A stretch of DNA of 64,000 bases from positions 806,001 through 870,000 of the forward strand of contig NZ_CP026652.1 in NCBI RefSeq assembly GCF_002946835.1, given 5' to 3'. The notes under the pieces were generated by a model, which worked only from the letters and a program-made list of their open reading frames with translations, had not been told where the DNA came from and ran no database searches. Source of the DNA: Streptomyces dengpaensis. Lineage in GTDB: Bacteria > Actinomycetota > Actinomycetes > Streptomycetales > Streptomycetaceae. Numbering within the stretch: the first letter of the stretch is position 1; each line of letters begins with the position of its first letter. Below are positions 9,369 to 18,276 of the stretch, piece after piece. The translations under genes were made by a program, and so were the position numbers.

Positions 9369-9884
9369 ATGCTGCACAGAGGTCAAGAGAGCACGGACGG
9401 CACCGGCGGTGAGGAACTCACCGTCCCCATGGCCTGGTTGTACGCCGAGTACATCGCCGACGAACTGCTGCGGACCGGCGACCTGATGCCGCCCACGTCC
9501 TTCGAGTTCCGCGCCGGGCGCGACGCGCTGGCGCTGACCATCTTCCTTGCCGACAGCGGTGGCGAGCTCTCCGGCATCCGGGTCGTCTCGCAGCTGGAGA
9601 CCTGGCTTTCGCTGACGGCGTACGACCAGCCGTGGCAGGACTGGGTGCGCGAGCACATGGCGCGGCTTGCGACCGAGGCCGCCGAGTCCAGTGCTCCCGC
9701 TCCGGACCTGGCGCTGGCGTCGGCGGCCTGGCGCTGGCTGGAGGAGACCGAGCTGCTCGCCCCCGACCTGGACGCGGTGCCCGGTGGCGGCCCGGTCCCG
9801 GGCGACGACGACGGCCCGAAGGTGTGGACGCCGGCGTGGCGCCTCGGGCTGCCGCTGGGGCATCTGGCGATCCATCTCTTCTGA
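9369..9884 (+). CDS. Conserved-looking hypothetical acidic protein
   Basis: This 171-aa acidic soluble protein begins at ATG 9369, preceded by a good GGAGG site. I do not recognise a domain. The first half (about residues 20-100) looks mixed alpha/beta with a TFEFR-like block, and the second half contains a helix-rich segment (LALASAAWRWLEETELLAPD) and ends PLGHLAIHLF. It lacks a signal peptide and membrane segments. It sits between a sigma gene and its probable anti-sigma gene on the same strand, so it may be part of that module, but a 135-bp gap before it and a 308-bp gap after it leave this open. Confidence 0.7.
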   Translation: MLHRGQESTDGTGGEELTVPMAWLYAEYIADELLRTGDLMPPTSFEFRAGRDALALTIFLADSGGELSGIRVVSQLETWLSLTAYDQPWQDWVREHMARLATEAAESSAPAPDLALASAAWRWLEETELLAPDLDAVPGGGPVPGDDDGPKVWTPAWRLGLPLGHLAIHLF

Positions 9885-10192
9885 CAGCCACATCTGACCG
9901 CCTCTCCTGGCCTCCTCTCCCGGCCGCTTCCTCTGACCTCCACTCTTGACCGCCTCCTGAGACCTGCACCCCTGACCTGGTCCTCCGGCCACGAGCTGCG
10001 ATGGCCACGAGGGCCGGCGGGATGTCCGAGCAAATTTTCTGGGCCCGCACCAATCCGCGGGCCCGCTCGCTCCGAATGTCTTGGTCGCGATTCCGGGCGG
10101 GTCTTGAGTGATTCGTCGGTCTGGTGCGTACCGGTGGGCAACAGCAGCACCACCCCCACCCCGCACCATCGCGACGAGGATTCGGTTTCGGT
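9885..10192. other. 308-bp gap with pyrimidine-rich imperfect repeats
   Basis: From 9886 to about 9975 the + strand is pyrimidine-rich, with degenerate repeats of a CTCCTCTGACC-like unit. An 8-bp hairpin (GGGCCCGC / GCGGGCCC, 10041-10064) follows an AAATTTT run and could terminate the upstream transcript. The remainder probably carries the anti-sigma gene promoter. Confidence 0.45.
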
Positions 10193-10843
10193 ATGAGGTC
10201 CCTGGAACGGCATCATGGCGTCGGCGCCTACGCGCTCGGCGTGCTGGACGAGGCGGACGCCTTCCGCTTCGAGGACCACCTCATGGAGTGCCCTCGGTGC
10301 ACGGCGCAGGTGACTGAGTTCCGTTCCGCCACACGGCAGTTGATGCTCTACCGACGGGCCACACCGCGCTCCGTGCACCCCTTCGCCGCCCCCGGACCCC
10401 GGCTTCTCGAACGGCTGCTCGGCGAGGTGGCGAAACGGAATCGGGCCGGGCGCAGGCGCCGGCTGTACGCGGTGGCGGCCTCCGTGGTGCTCGCCGCGGG
10501 CGGGCCCGCGATCGCGATCGTCACCGAGCACGGGCCCGGGTCGACACAGGTCGCCGCGACGGACGCGAGGACCGGCGTGTGGGCCCAGGTCACGACTCAG
10601 GACCGGGACTGGGGCAGCGAGATCGACGTCGAGGTCAAGGACGCCGGGGGTCCGCGGAGCTGTGAGCTCGTGGTCTTCGGCAAGGACGGCTCCGAGCAGA
10701 CGGTGACCAGCTGGCTCGTGCACGCGCACGACGGAGAGATGACCAGACTGGAGGGCGGCGCCGCGCTCCCGTCCAAGGAGATCAGCCGCTTCGTGGTGCG
10801 CACGGTGGACGGCAAGCACCTGGTGACGCTCCAGCCCCGCTGA
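10193..10843 (+). CDS. Zinc-finger (zf-HC2) membrane anti-sigma factor
   Basis: The 216-aa protein has an N-terminal zinc-binding anti-sigma domain with the HxxxCxxC motif (DHLMECPRCTAQV), a single transmembrane helix at about residues 85-105 (LYAVAASVVLAAGGPAIAIV), and an extracytoplasmic C-terminal beta domain (WAQVTTQDRDWGSEIDVEV onward) that probably senses an envelope signal. It fits as the membrane antagonist of the sigma factor at 8685. The ATG at 10193 with GAGGA upstream starts right at the conserved RSLERHHGVGAYALG segment; an upstream GTG at 10124 adds a low-complexity leader and was rejected. Its TGA lies in the first copy of a 26-bp tandem repeat. Confidence 0.88.
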   Translation: MRSLERHHGVGAYALGVLDEADAFRFEDHLMECPRCTAQVTEFRSATRQLMLYRRATPRSVHPFAAPGPRLLERLLGEVAKRNRAGRRRRLYAVAASVVLAAGGPAIAIVTEHGPGSTQVAATDARTGVWAQVTTQDRDWGSEIDVEVKDAGGPRSCELVVFGKDGSEQTVTSWLVHAHDGEMTRLEGGAALPSKEISRFVVRTVDGKHLVTLQPR

Positions 10844-10943
10844 TCACCGGCGACGCTCACGTCCACCGATCACCGGCGACGCTCAGTCCCACTGGCCCCT
10901 GGCAACGCTCAGTCCCACTGACCCCTGGCGACGCCCAAGTCCC
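10840..10943. repeat. Four imperfect 26-bp tandem repeats after the anti-sigma gene
   Basis: Units begin at 10840, 10866, 10892 and 10918. All share a CTGGCGACGCTCAGTCCCA-like core with a few substitutions. The stop codon of the anti-sigma gene lies in the first unit. They fill most of the 3' gap before the convergent glycosylase gene. Confidence 0.8.
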
Positions 10944-10985
10944 GCTGATCAACGGCTCTTTCTGGCCCTCGCCTGTCAGCGGCCG

Positions 10986-11846
10986 CTACTTGAGCAGCCG
11001 GGACATCCTGCGGTCCGCGAGCGGTTTGCCGCCGGTCTGGCAGGTCGGGCAGTACTGCAGCGTGGAGTCGCTGAAGGAGACCTCGCGGATGGTGTCGCCG
11101 CACACCGGGCAGGGCTCGCCCGTCCTGCCGTGCACCCGCAGTCCGCTCTTCTTCTCCGCCTTCAGACGTCCGGCGGCCAGACCGTGGGAGCGCTCGACGG
11201 CCTCGGTGAGGGTCGAACGCAGGGCCTCGTACAGACGCCGTATCTCCTCGGGTGTCAGCGAGGCGGCGAGCTTGAAGGGGGACATCTTGGCCGCGTGCAG
11301 GATCTCGTCGCTGTACGCGTTCCCGACGCCCGCGATCAGGCTCTGGTCGCGCAGCGCGCCCTTAAGTTGGCGCCGCTCGCCCTCCAGCAGTTTCGCGAAC
11401 CGCGTCTCGTCGAAGTCATCGGCAAGCGGGTCGGGGCCGAGGCGGGCCACGCCGGGGATCTCCGCGGGGTCCCGCACGACGTACACCGCGAGCCGCTTCT
11501 GGGTGCCGGCCTCGGTGAGGTCGAAACCCTCACCGGTCGCCAGCGCGACGCGCAGCGCGAGCGGGCCCTTGCCGGGGCGCGGCGGTCCGTCGGGCAGCGT
11601 GTCCCTCCAGTGCAGCCAGCCCGCGCGGGCCAGGTGCGTCACGAAGTGCGGGCCGTCCGTCTCGATGTCGAGGAACTTGCCATACCGGTGCACGGCCGTG
11701 ACCTCGCGTCCCTCCAGGGCGGTGACGGGCGGGTCGTACGTCTTGAGGACACTGATGGCGACGGGCAGCACGCGCACGACCTCACGGCCGACGAGATGGT
11801 CGGCCAGGAAGTCCTTGAGCGCTTCGACCTCGGGCAGTTCCGGCAT
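10986..11846 (-). CDS. Fpg/Nei-family DNA glycosylase/AP lyase
   Basis: The 286-aa protein starts MPELPEVE, so that after Met removal Pro1 is the Schiff-base nucleophile and Glu2 the catalytic acid of the MutM/Nei family. A helix-two-turn-helix follows (about residues 150-220, with DQSLIAGVGNAYSDEIL), then a C-terminal zinc finger CPVCG...CPTCQTGGKPL. These enzymes remove oxidised bases and nick the abasic site. Streptomyces carry several paralogues. The AHRYGKFLDIET block differs from classical MutM, so I would not choose between 8-oxoG and pyrimidine-lesion specificity. The gene is convergent with the anti-sigma gene. Confidence 0.92.
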   Translation of the reverse strand: MPELPEVEALKDFLADHLVGREVVRVLPVAISVLKTYDPPVTALEGREVTAVHRYGKFLDIETDGPHFVTHLARAGWLHWRDTLPDGPPRPGKGPLALRVALATGEGFDLTEAGTQKRLAVYVVRDPAEIPGVARLGPDPLADDFDETRFAKLLEGERRQLKGALRDQSLIAGVGNAYSDEILHAAKMSPFKLAASLTPEEIRRLYEALRSTLTEAVERSHGLAAGRLKAEKKSGLRVHGRTGEPCPVCGDTIREVSFSDSTLQYCPTCQTGGKPLADRRMSRLLK

Positions 11847-11904
11847 ACGTCCAGAGTGCCATCCGGCAGCGACAACAGCAGGCGCCCTGCCGGAGCGGTC
11901 GATC

Positions 11905-12007
11905 GCGTACGGGGATGGTCAGTCCTGCGTACGGGGATGGTCAGTCCTGCGTACGGGAATGCTCGGTCCTGCGTACGGGGATGCCCGGTCCTGCGTTGGT
12001 CAGTCCT
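11905..12007. repeat. 22-bp tandem repeats (about 4.7 copies) between two - strand genes
   Basis: The unit GCGTACGGGGATGGTCAGTCCT starts at 11905 and 11927 (identical), then 11949 and 11971 (a few changes), with a truncated copy from 11993 that runs over the stop codon of the SpoIIE phosphatase gene. Each unit has a GTAC core. The array lies between that gene and the start of the Fpg/Nei gene. Confidence 0.88.
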
Positions 12008-14075
12008 CTTCCGGGACGATGAACTCGCACCACACGCATTTGCCGCCGCCGCGGGCCTCCACGCCCCACACGTCGGTCAGCCGGTCGACGAGGAGCAGGC
12101 CGCGGCCGGAGACGCCGGACTCGCCGGCCTCCCGGCGGCGCGGCAGGGCGCTGGAGCAGTCCTCGACCTCGGCGCGCAGCCTGCGATCAGAGCCGGCGAG
12201 GACGCGCAGGGTGACGATGGCGGAGCCCTCGGTGTGCAGCAGGGCGTTGGTGATCAGTTCGTCGGCGATCAGCTCGATCTCGTCGGCGCGCTCGTCGGCG
12301 CCCCAGGCCTGCACCGCGGCGCGGATCAGGTGACGTGCCTCGGTGAGCGCCTCGGGATCGCCGGCGGCGACATGCTGCTGAAGCCGTCCGCCGGACCGCT
12401 GGTCGGTGAGACCGCGGCGGCGCAGAAGCAGCAGGGCGACATCGTCGTCGCCGCCCCGCTCCTCGGCCACGTCGATGAGCCGGTCGGCGAGGTCGCGGAC
12501 GTCGTCCGGGCCGGAGCTGACCAGCCCCCGCAGGGTGCGCATGGCGTCGTCGAGGTCGATGCCGGGCTGCTCGACCAGGCCGTCGGTGTACAGCAGGAGG
12601 GTGTGCCCGGGGTCGAGTTCGATGCTGGTGACCGGATATTCGAGGCACCCGAACTCGGCGGACAGGCCGAGCGGAAGCCCCCCGTCGAGGGGCAGCCTGC
12701 GGCAGCTGCCGTCGGTGTGCCGCACCAGGGGGTCGATATGGCCGGCCCGGACCAGCTGGACCACTCCGGTGGACAGGTCGGCCTCTGCGTACAGGCAGGT
12801 CGCGAAGCGCTCGGTGTCGAGTTCGTGGAGGAAGACCGAGGCGCGGGCCATCACGGTGGCCGGGGTGTGGCCCTCGGCGGCGTAGGCGCGCAGCACGATG
12901 CGCAGCTGGCCCATGACGGCCGCCGCGTGGGTGTCGTGGCCCTGGACGTCACCGATGACGGCGCCGACGCGGCCGCCGGGCAGCGGGATCAGGTCGTACC
13001 AGTCGCCGCCGATATCCCGGCCGAGGGAGGCGGAGCGGTAGCGGACGGCGATGTCGGCGCCGGGCACGCTGGGGATGGAGCGCGGCAGCATGGCCTGCTG
13101 CAGGCCCTGGGCGAGGTCCTTCTCCTGCTCGTAGAACATGGCGCGCTGCAGACTCTGGGCGATGCTGCTGCCGAGCGCGACGAGGACGTTGCGCTCCTCC
13201 GGGGTGAAGCCGCGCCGGTCGTTGTAGAGCAGGCCCATGGCACCGATGGGGCGGGCCTGCACGATGAGCGGGAGATACGCGGCCGACGTGATCCCGAGGT
13301 CGGTGATGTGCGGCCACAGCAGCGGATACGACGCGGCGAAGTCCTCCGGCGACTCGATGAAGCGCGGGGCGAGGGTGCGCACGACCTCGCTCATCGGGTA
13401 CTGCTCGTCGATGCGTGTGACCAGGGTGCCGGGTACGAAGCTGCCCTCGGGCCCCTCCGCGACCAGCCGGATCCGGGCGGCCTCCACCAGGCCCATGACC
13501 AGGCTCGTCGCGCCGAGGTGGGTGAGGCCCTGGGAGTCCTTGAGGACGTCGATGACGTCCTGGACGGTGCGGGCGTGCGCGAGCGCGGCCGTGGTGATCT
13601 GCACGACGTTCGTCTGCTGGCGCCTGGCCTCGTCCTGTTCGTCCTGCTCTAGGCGCGCCGCGTCCTCCGCCAGTTCCTGGGTGGCGTCGCGGACGATGCC
13701 GATGATCCGGCGTGGTCTGCCGGTCTCGTCACGGCGGATGCAGCCCTGGGTGTGGGTCCACCGCAGGGAACCGTCGCGGCAGCGGACGCGGAAGTAGGCG
13801 CCGTAGTTCTCGCTGCCGTCCTTGAGGGCCTGGGCGACCAGGGTGTCGAGGCGGATGCCCTCGCTCCGGGGGACACGCAGGGACAGGGTCTCGGGGTGGC
13901 CGTCGTACTCCTCCGGCCTCACGTCGAAGACCTCGTGCGCCTGGGCGTCCATCAGCATCAGACCGGTGTCCAGGTCCCAGGCGAAGCTGCCCATGCGGTT
14001 GAGCGCCAGGATCGGATCCGGGTGGGCGGGCCAGTCGTCCGGGAGTGACAGGGCACTCGCTCCCCGATCAACCAT
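12000..14075 (-). CDS. PAS-GAF-SpoIIE phosphatase with ATPase (anti-sigma kinase-like) domain
   Basis: This 691-aa cytosolic protein combines four modules: PAS (about 25-125, MGSFAWDLDTG and PRRIIGIVRDATQE), GAF (about 155-320, with GLLYNDRRGFTPEERNVL), a PP2C/SpoIIE Ser/Thr phosphatase (about 330-540, with DIGGDWYDLIPLPGGRVG and GDVQGHDTHAAAVM providing metal-binding Asp residues) and a C-terminal HATPase_c domain (about 565-691, ELIADELITNALLHT and GRGLLLVDRL). Streptomyces encode many such proteins, which control anti-anti-sigma factors by phosphorylation state in response to small molecules or stress. No anti-sigma antagonist gene is adjacent, so its partner is unknown. An AAGGTGG site precedes the ATG. 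Confidence 0.93.
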   Translation of the reverse strand: MVDRGASALSLPDDWPAHPDPILALNRMGSFAWDLDTGLMLMDAQAHEVFDVRPEEYDGHPETLSLRVPRSEGIRLDTLVAQALKDGSENYGAYFRVRCRDGSLRWTHTQGCIRRDETGRPRRIIGIVRDATQELAEDAARLEQDEQDEARRQQTNVVQITTAALAHARTVQDVIDVLKDSQGLTHLGATSLVMGLVEAARIRLVAEGPEGSFVPGTLVTRIDEQYPMSEVVRTLAPRFIESPEDFAASYPLLWPHITDLGITSAAYLPLIVQARPIGAMGLLYNDRRGFTPEERNVLVALGSSIAQSLQRAMFYEQEKDLAQGLQQAMLPRSIPSVPGADIAVRYRSASLGRDIGGDWYDLIPLPGGRVGAVIGDVQGHDTHAAAVMGQLRIVLRAYAAEGHTPATVMARASVFLHELDTERFATCLYAEADLSTGVVQLVRAGHIDPLVRHTDGSCRRLPLDGGLPLGLSAEFGCLEYPVTSIELDPGHTLLLYTDGLVEQPGIDLDDAMRTLRGLVSSGPDDVRDLADRLIDVAEERGGDDDVALLLLRRRGLTDQRSGGRLQQHVAAGDPEALTEARHLIRAAVQAWGADERADEIELIADELITNALLHTEGSAIVTLRVLAGSDRRLRAEVEDCSSALPRRREAGESGVSGRGLLLVDRLTDVWGVEARGGGKCVWCEFIVPEED

Positions 14076-14115
14076 GGAGCCACCTTGCCAGGATTTGCCC
14101 GAATGTTCGACTTCT

Positions 14116-14139
14116 GGGGAGCCCGTCTCCGGGCTCCCC
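14116..14139 (-). terminator. Hairpin downstream of the DUF6777-like lipoprotein gene
   Basis: GGGGAGCCCG pairs perfectly with CGGGCTCCCC (10 bp, loop TCTC). It lies just past the stop of the - strand gene ending at 14154 and before the next - strand gene. No T tract follows. Confidence 0.65.
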
Positions 14140-14153
14140 GGCCGCGCGTGAGC

Positions 14154-15197
14154 TCAGCTGTCGAAGACGTCGGGCGGGGCGTCGACGCTGCGCGGAGTTC
14201 CGACCGGGGAGCTCGGCGTGCTGTCCGGCTCCGTAGCCGGCGGGGCCGGGACGGTGGCCGTGGGGCACCCCGCCGAAGACCCGAGCCTCGCCGCGTCGGA
14301 CAGCGGGGGACCGAAGTCGGTGGCCGGGTCCGGGGCGCTCTCGGTCGCTCGCGGCGCGCCGGTCTCCGTCCCGGTATCCGGACCCGTATCCGTCTCGGTG
14401 GGCGTGACGCAGTCGGGCTCGGACCCGTCGGGCGGCAGCACGGCATGGTCCTGGCGGCCGTCGTCGCCGATCCTGCGCTCGATCCAGGTGTTGTCGGCGA
14501 TGTCGATGATCGTGATGGTGGTGATCACGGTGGGCGCCGGCGTCACCACGACGACCTCGCTGGGCCATCCGGCCCAGGGCTTGCCCTGAGTGACCGGGTC
14601 CCCACGGACCGGTACGGGCGGGTTCAGCGGGTTGCCGCTGGCGCAGCGGACGCGGGGCACGCCCCGGTTGTCGACGAGGACGGCGGTGCCCTCCTGGAGC
14701 ACCGACTGGAAGCTGGTCACCCGTCCGTCGCCGTACCCGTGGTTGGTGACCCGCGTGTCGGCGCGCAGCACGACCGAGGTCAGCCCGCGCAGGTAGTCCG
14801 GGATGGCGGCCTGGGAGTTGCCCGAGGCCCGGGCGAAGGCACGGGCCTTGCTCCGGTCCGCGGCGAGGAACCCGATCTGCTTCTCGACATCGCAGCTGCC
14901 GGCGTTCTGGATGCCGCCGTAGAGGCCCGGCGTGGCGCCGGAGACCGAGCGCACGCCCTGCGCGGCGGAGGCGGTTCCGGTGGACGCCGGTTGCGGTATT
15001 CGGGTGACGGACGGCGGGGTCACAGTGGTGTCGGTGAAGGGGTCGGGACCCTGGGCCGCGACGGGCACAAGGAAGACCTCACCACTGGATCTGTCGGGCG
15101 CCACCTGGTCCTTCTCCTTGTCGACGCCACAGCCGGCGACTAGGAGCGCCGCCGCGAGCACGCAGGCTGTGACGAGGGTTCTGGTGGGTTTGTGCAC
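14154..15197 (-). CDS. Secreted lipoprotein, DUF6777-like
   Basis: The 347-aa protein starts with a type II signal peptide and lipobox (LLVAGC), so it is probably a surface lipoprotein. The mature part has a globular segment (about 50-240: CDVEKQIGFLAADRSKARAF, SVLQEGTAVLVDNRGVPRVR, NPLNPPVPVR, WAGWPSEVVVVTP) and a Thr/Pro/Asp-rich, probably disordered tail. The globular part matches what I know as DUF6777; function unknown. Two adjacent GTG codons occur. I prefer 15197, which has GGGAG six bases upstream; 15200 is the alternative. It diverges from the lipase maturation factor gene. Confidence 0.75.
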   Translation of the reverse strand: MHKPTRTLVTACVLAAALLVAGCGVDKEKDQVAPDRSSGEVFLVPVAAQGPDPFTDTTVTPPSVTRIPQPASTGTASAAQGVRSVSGATPGLYGGIQNAGSCDVEKQIGFLAADRSKARAFARASGNSQAAIPDYLRGLTSVVLRADTRVTNHGYGDGRVTSFQSVLQEGTAVLVDNRGVPRVRCASGNPLNPPVPVRGDPVTQGKPWAGWPSEVVVVTPAPTVITTITIIDIADNTWIERRIGDDGRQDHAVLPPDGSEPDCVTPTETDTGPDTGTETGAPRATESAPDPATDFGPPLSDAARLGSSAGCPTATVPAPPATEPDSTPSSPVGTPRSVDAPPDVFDS

Positions 15198-15327
15198 CAC
15201 GTACTCCCGTTCATCCCGGGCGAATCGTTCACTATTGTCTGCGTCGCCCGCTTGGCTCACGCAAGTTGGCTCTCGCAAGCGGAGGCAGTCACCCAGCGTC
15301 ACAATGGAACGGAGAGGAGTGCTCGAC

Positions 15328-16758
15328 GTGGAGTGGTTCGTCGCCCCCGAATACTGGCTGAGCCGACAGGTCTTCCAGCGGGCACTGGCCGTCGTGTACC
15401 TCATGGCGTTCCTGGGCGCGGCACTGCAGTTCCGCGCGCTGATCGGAGAACGCGGGATGCTGCCGGTCCCCCGCTTCCTCGGGCGCGTGCGGTTCCGGGA
15501 CGCGCCGAGCGTGTTCCACTTGCGCTATTCGGACCGGTTCTTCGCGGCCTGGGCCTGGACGGGCTGCGCGGTGTCCGTGGCGTTGATCGCGGGCCTGGAC
15601 TCGCAACTGCCGCTCTGGGGCGGGATGCTGCTGTGGCTCGCTCCCTGGGCGCTGTATCTGTCGATCGTCAACGTCGGCCAGACCTGGTATTCGTTCGGCT
15701 GGGAGTCCCTGCTCCTGGAGGTCGGCTTCCTGGCCGTGTTCCTCGGCAATGACGAGGTGGCCCCGCCGGTCGTCGTCCTCTTCCTGCTGCGCTGGGTGCT
15801 GTTCCGCGTCGAGTTCGGCGCCGGGCTGATCAAGATGCGGGGCGACCCGTGCTGGCGGAAGCTGACGTGCCTGGACTACCACCACGAGACGCAGCCGATG
15901 CCGGGCCCGCTGAGCTGGTTCTTCCACCATCTCCCGAAGCCGTTCCACCGGGTCGAGGTGGCCGCGAACCACGTCACTCAACTCGCTGTCCCGGTCCTGC
16001 TGTTCACTCCGCAGCCGATCGCGACGGCCGCCGCCTCGCTGATGGTCCTCACCCAGCTGTGGCTGGTCCTGTCCGGCAACTTCGCCTGGCTGAACTGGAT
16101 CACCATCGTGGTGGCCCTGTCGGCGATCGAGTTCCCCACCACTCCCCCGCGGGTGGCCGGCCCACCGCTCTGGTACGTGATCGTGGTCCTCGCCGTGTCC
16201 GCGGGCCTGCTGGCCCTCAGCTATCGCCCGGCGCGCAATCTGCTCTCCCGGCGCCAGGTCATGAACCGTTCCTTCGACCCGCTCCATCTGGTCAACACGT
16301 ACGGGGCGTTCGGCAGCATCAGCCGGGTGCGCTACGAGGTGGTCGTCGAGGGCACGGCGGACGACGTCCCGCGCGCGGACTCAAAGTGGCGGGAGTACGA
16401 GTTCAAGGGCAAGCCCGGCGATCCGCGCTACTGGCCGCGCCAGTTCGCGCCGTACCATCTGCGGCTCGACTGGCTGATGTGGTTCGCTGCGCTCTCCCCC
16501 GCCTACGCCGGTTCCTGGTTCTCGGGTCTGGTGGAGCGGCTCCTGGAGAACGACCGCGAGACGCTACGGCTGCTGCGCCGCTCCCCTTTCCCCGCCGACG
16601 CCCCGCCCCGCTACGTCCGCGCCCGCCTCTTCCAGTACCGGTACACGACGTGGCGCGAGCTGCGGGAGACGGGCGCGTGCTGGCACCGGACGTACGTGCG
16701 CGACTACGTGCCGCCGATGCGACTGGAGACGGAGGAGGAGCGCCGCATCAGGGACTAG
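15328..16758 (+). CDS. Lipase maturation factor (LMF1)-family membrane protein
   Basis: The 476-aa protein has about 7 or 8 transmembrane segments across residues 15-310, including a block highly typical of the family (GWESLLLEVGFLAVFLGNDE, FRVEFGAGLIKMRGDPCWR, LTCLDYHHETQPMPGPLSWF). A soluble C-terminal domain of about 170 residues contains VEGTADD...WREYEFKGKPGDP and RQFAPYHLRLDWLMWFAALS. In vertebrates LMF1 assists folding of lipases in the ER; the bacterial role is not established. GTG 15328 has GGAGAGGAG eight bases upstream; ATG 15304 is an alternative that overlaps that site. Confidence 0.88.
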   Translation: MEWFVAPEYWLSRQVFQRALAVVYLMAFLGAALQFRALIGERGMLPVPRFLGRVRFRDAPSVFHLRYSDRFFAAWAWTGCAVSVALIAGLDSQLPLWGGMLLWLAPWALYLSIVNVGQTWYSFGWESLLLEVGFLAVFLGNDEVAPPVVVLFLLRWVLFRVEFGAGLIKMRGDPCWRKLTCLDYHHETQPMPGPLSWFFHHLPKPFHRVEVAANHVTQLAVPVLLFTPQPIATAAASLMVLTQLWLVLSGNFAWLNWITIVVALSAIEFPTTPPRVAGPPLWYVIVVLAVSAGLLALSYRPARNLLSRRQVMNRSFDPLHLVNTYGAFGSISRVRYEVVVEGTADDVPRADSKWREYEFKGKPGDPRYWPRQFAPYHLRLDWLMWFAALSPAYAGSWFSGLVERLLENDRETLRLLRRSPFPADAPPRYVRARLFQYRYTTWRELRETGACWHRTYVRDYVPPMRLETEEERRIRD

Positions 16759-16903
16759 CCAGGCGTTCCGTCGGGGAGGGAGCCGTGGGTCGCCGTCGGA
16801 CGGTCGGAGAATGGAAAGTTCAAGGGCGTCAGCTCTCGACACAACACCTGACCCCGGGGCAGAGTGCTCTCCACCCTACTGACGAGTACGACGAGGAGCG
16901 CCC

Positions 16904-18259
16904 GTGACCACCTGGGTCGGCCGGACCGCCATCGAGATCGCCGCAGCCGTACGCGAGAAGCGCGCCACACCCCGGGAAGTCGTGGCCGAGCACCTCGCAC
17001 GGATCGAGCGGCTCGATGGGCAGGTCGGAGCCTTCCGCACCGTACGGGCGGACGCGGCGCTCGCCGAGGCGGACGAGGTGGCGGCCCGTTCCGACCTGGC
17101 CGAACTCCCCCTCGCGGGCGTGCCCGTGGCCATCAAGGACAACCTGGCCGTACGCGGCGAGTCGAACAGGAACGGGTCCGCCGCGACTCCGGAGACGCCC
17201 GCTGACGAGGACCACGTCACCGTGGCCCGGCTGCGGGCGGCGGGCGCGGTGGTCGTGGGCCTGACGAACGTGCCCGAACTGTGCATCGTCGGCACTACGG
17301 ACAGCGTGTACGGCATCGCCCGCAACCCCTGGGACACCACACGCTCGGCGGGCGGTTCGTCGGGCGGCAGCGCGGCCGCGGTGGCCGCCGGCCTGGTGCC
17401 GGTCGCCGTCGGCAACGACGGCATGGGCTCGCTGCGCATACCCGCGGCCAACTGCGGCCTCGTCACGCTCAAGCCGGGTCGCGGCGTGGTTCCGACGGGG
17501 TTCGACGGCGGTGACTGGTTCGGCATGGCCGAGCACGGCCCGCTGGCGACCACGGTCGAGGACCTCCGTCTGATGCTCTCGGTCCTCGCGGACACGGAGT
17601 TCGTTCGCCGGGACGAGCCGGCCCCGTGGAAGATCGCCGTGTCGCTGCGCAGCCCGATCGCCGGAGTCACCATCGGCACGCCGTACAGGACCGCGGTCCG
17701 GGATGCGGCCGGGCTGCTGGCCGGGGCGGGCCACAGGATACGGCGCGCCGACCCGCCATATCCCCTCTCGCTGAGCCTCACCGCGCTCCAGCTCTGGACG
17801 GCGGGCACCGCGGAGAGCGCCGAGGGCCTCGACCCGGCGCTGCTGGCCCGGCGGACCCGGGTCCACGCGGCTCTTGGTCGCCGCCTCCTGCGCACCGTCC
17901 GCACCGGCGACCACCGCGAACGCGTCCGCAGCCGCCTGACCCCGTTCTTCGCCGAGCACGACATCCTGCTCATGCCGGCCCTCGCCCGCCGCTCCCCCAA
18001 GGCCGGGCCCTGGCACGAGCGCGGCTGGCTGCGCAACATGCTGGCCAACTCGCACTACTCGCCGACGACGCCGCCCTGGAACCTCACCGGCTGGCCCGCC
18101 ATGTCCGTCCCGTTCGGCACCCTGCCCTCGGGCGCCCCCTGCGCCGTACAGCTGGTGGGAAGCCCGGGGTCGGAGGCGGAGCTGCTGGAGCTGGCGGAAC
18201 AGCTGGAGAAGCTGCACCCGTGGCAGCGGACGGCGCCGCTGGGCCAGAGCCGCACCTGA
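16904..18259 (+). CDS. Amidase signature family enzyme
   Basis: The 451-aa enzyme carries the Ser-cisSer-Lys triad of the amidase signature family: K78 in VAIKDN, S152 in SAGGSSGGS and S176 in GSLRIPA, the nucleophile. Spacing agrees with characterised members. Such enzymes hydrolyse small amides, and without GatB or GatC genes nearby it is unlikely to be GatA. The probable substrate is not evident. The gene starts with ATG 16904 after GAGGAGCGCCC and is followed at once by an intrinsic terminator that begins inside its stop codon. Confidence 0.9.
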   Translation: MTTWVGRTAIEIAAAVREKRATPREVVAEHLARIERLDGQVGAFRTVRADAALAEADEVAARSDLAELPLAGVPVAIKDNLAVRGESNRNGSAATPETPADEDHVTVARLRAAGAVVVGLTNVPELCIVGTTDSVYGIARNPWDTTRSAGGSSGGSAAAVAAGLVPVAVGNDGMGSLRIPAANCGLVTLKPGRGVVPTGFDGGDWFGMAEHGPLATTVEDLRLMLSVLADTEFVRRDEPAPWKIAVSLRSPIAGVTIGTPYRTAVRDAAGLLAGAGHRIRRADPPYPLSLSLTALQLWTAGTAESAEGLDPALLARRTRVHAALGRRLLRTVRTGDHRERVRSRLTPFFAEHDILLMPALARRSPKAGPWHERGWLRNMLANSHYSPTTPPWNLTGWPAMSVPFGTLPSGAPCAVQLVGSPGSEAELLELAEQLEKLHPWQRTAPLGQSRT

Positions 18260-18276
18260 CGTCGGCGTCAGGTTTT
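18254..18276 (+). terminator. Intrinsic terminator of the amidase gene
   Basis: ACCTGACG pairs with CGTCAGGT (8 bp, loop TCGG) and is followed by TTTT. The amidase TGA lies inside the left arm. A T tract of this kind is unusual for the window, so the call is good. Confidence 0.8.

Noticed and set aside
11130..13652. Long + strand frame opposite the SpoIIE phosphatase and Fpg/Nei genes
   Set aside because: It crosses two well-supported - strand genes and the 22-bp repeat array. The product has no recognisable fold.
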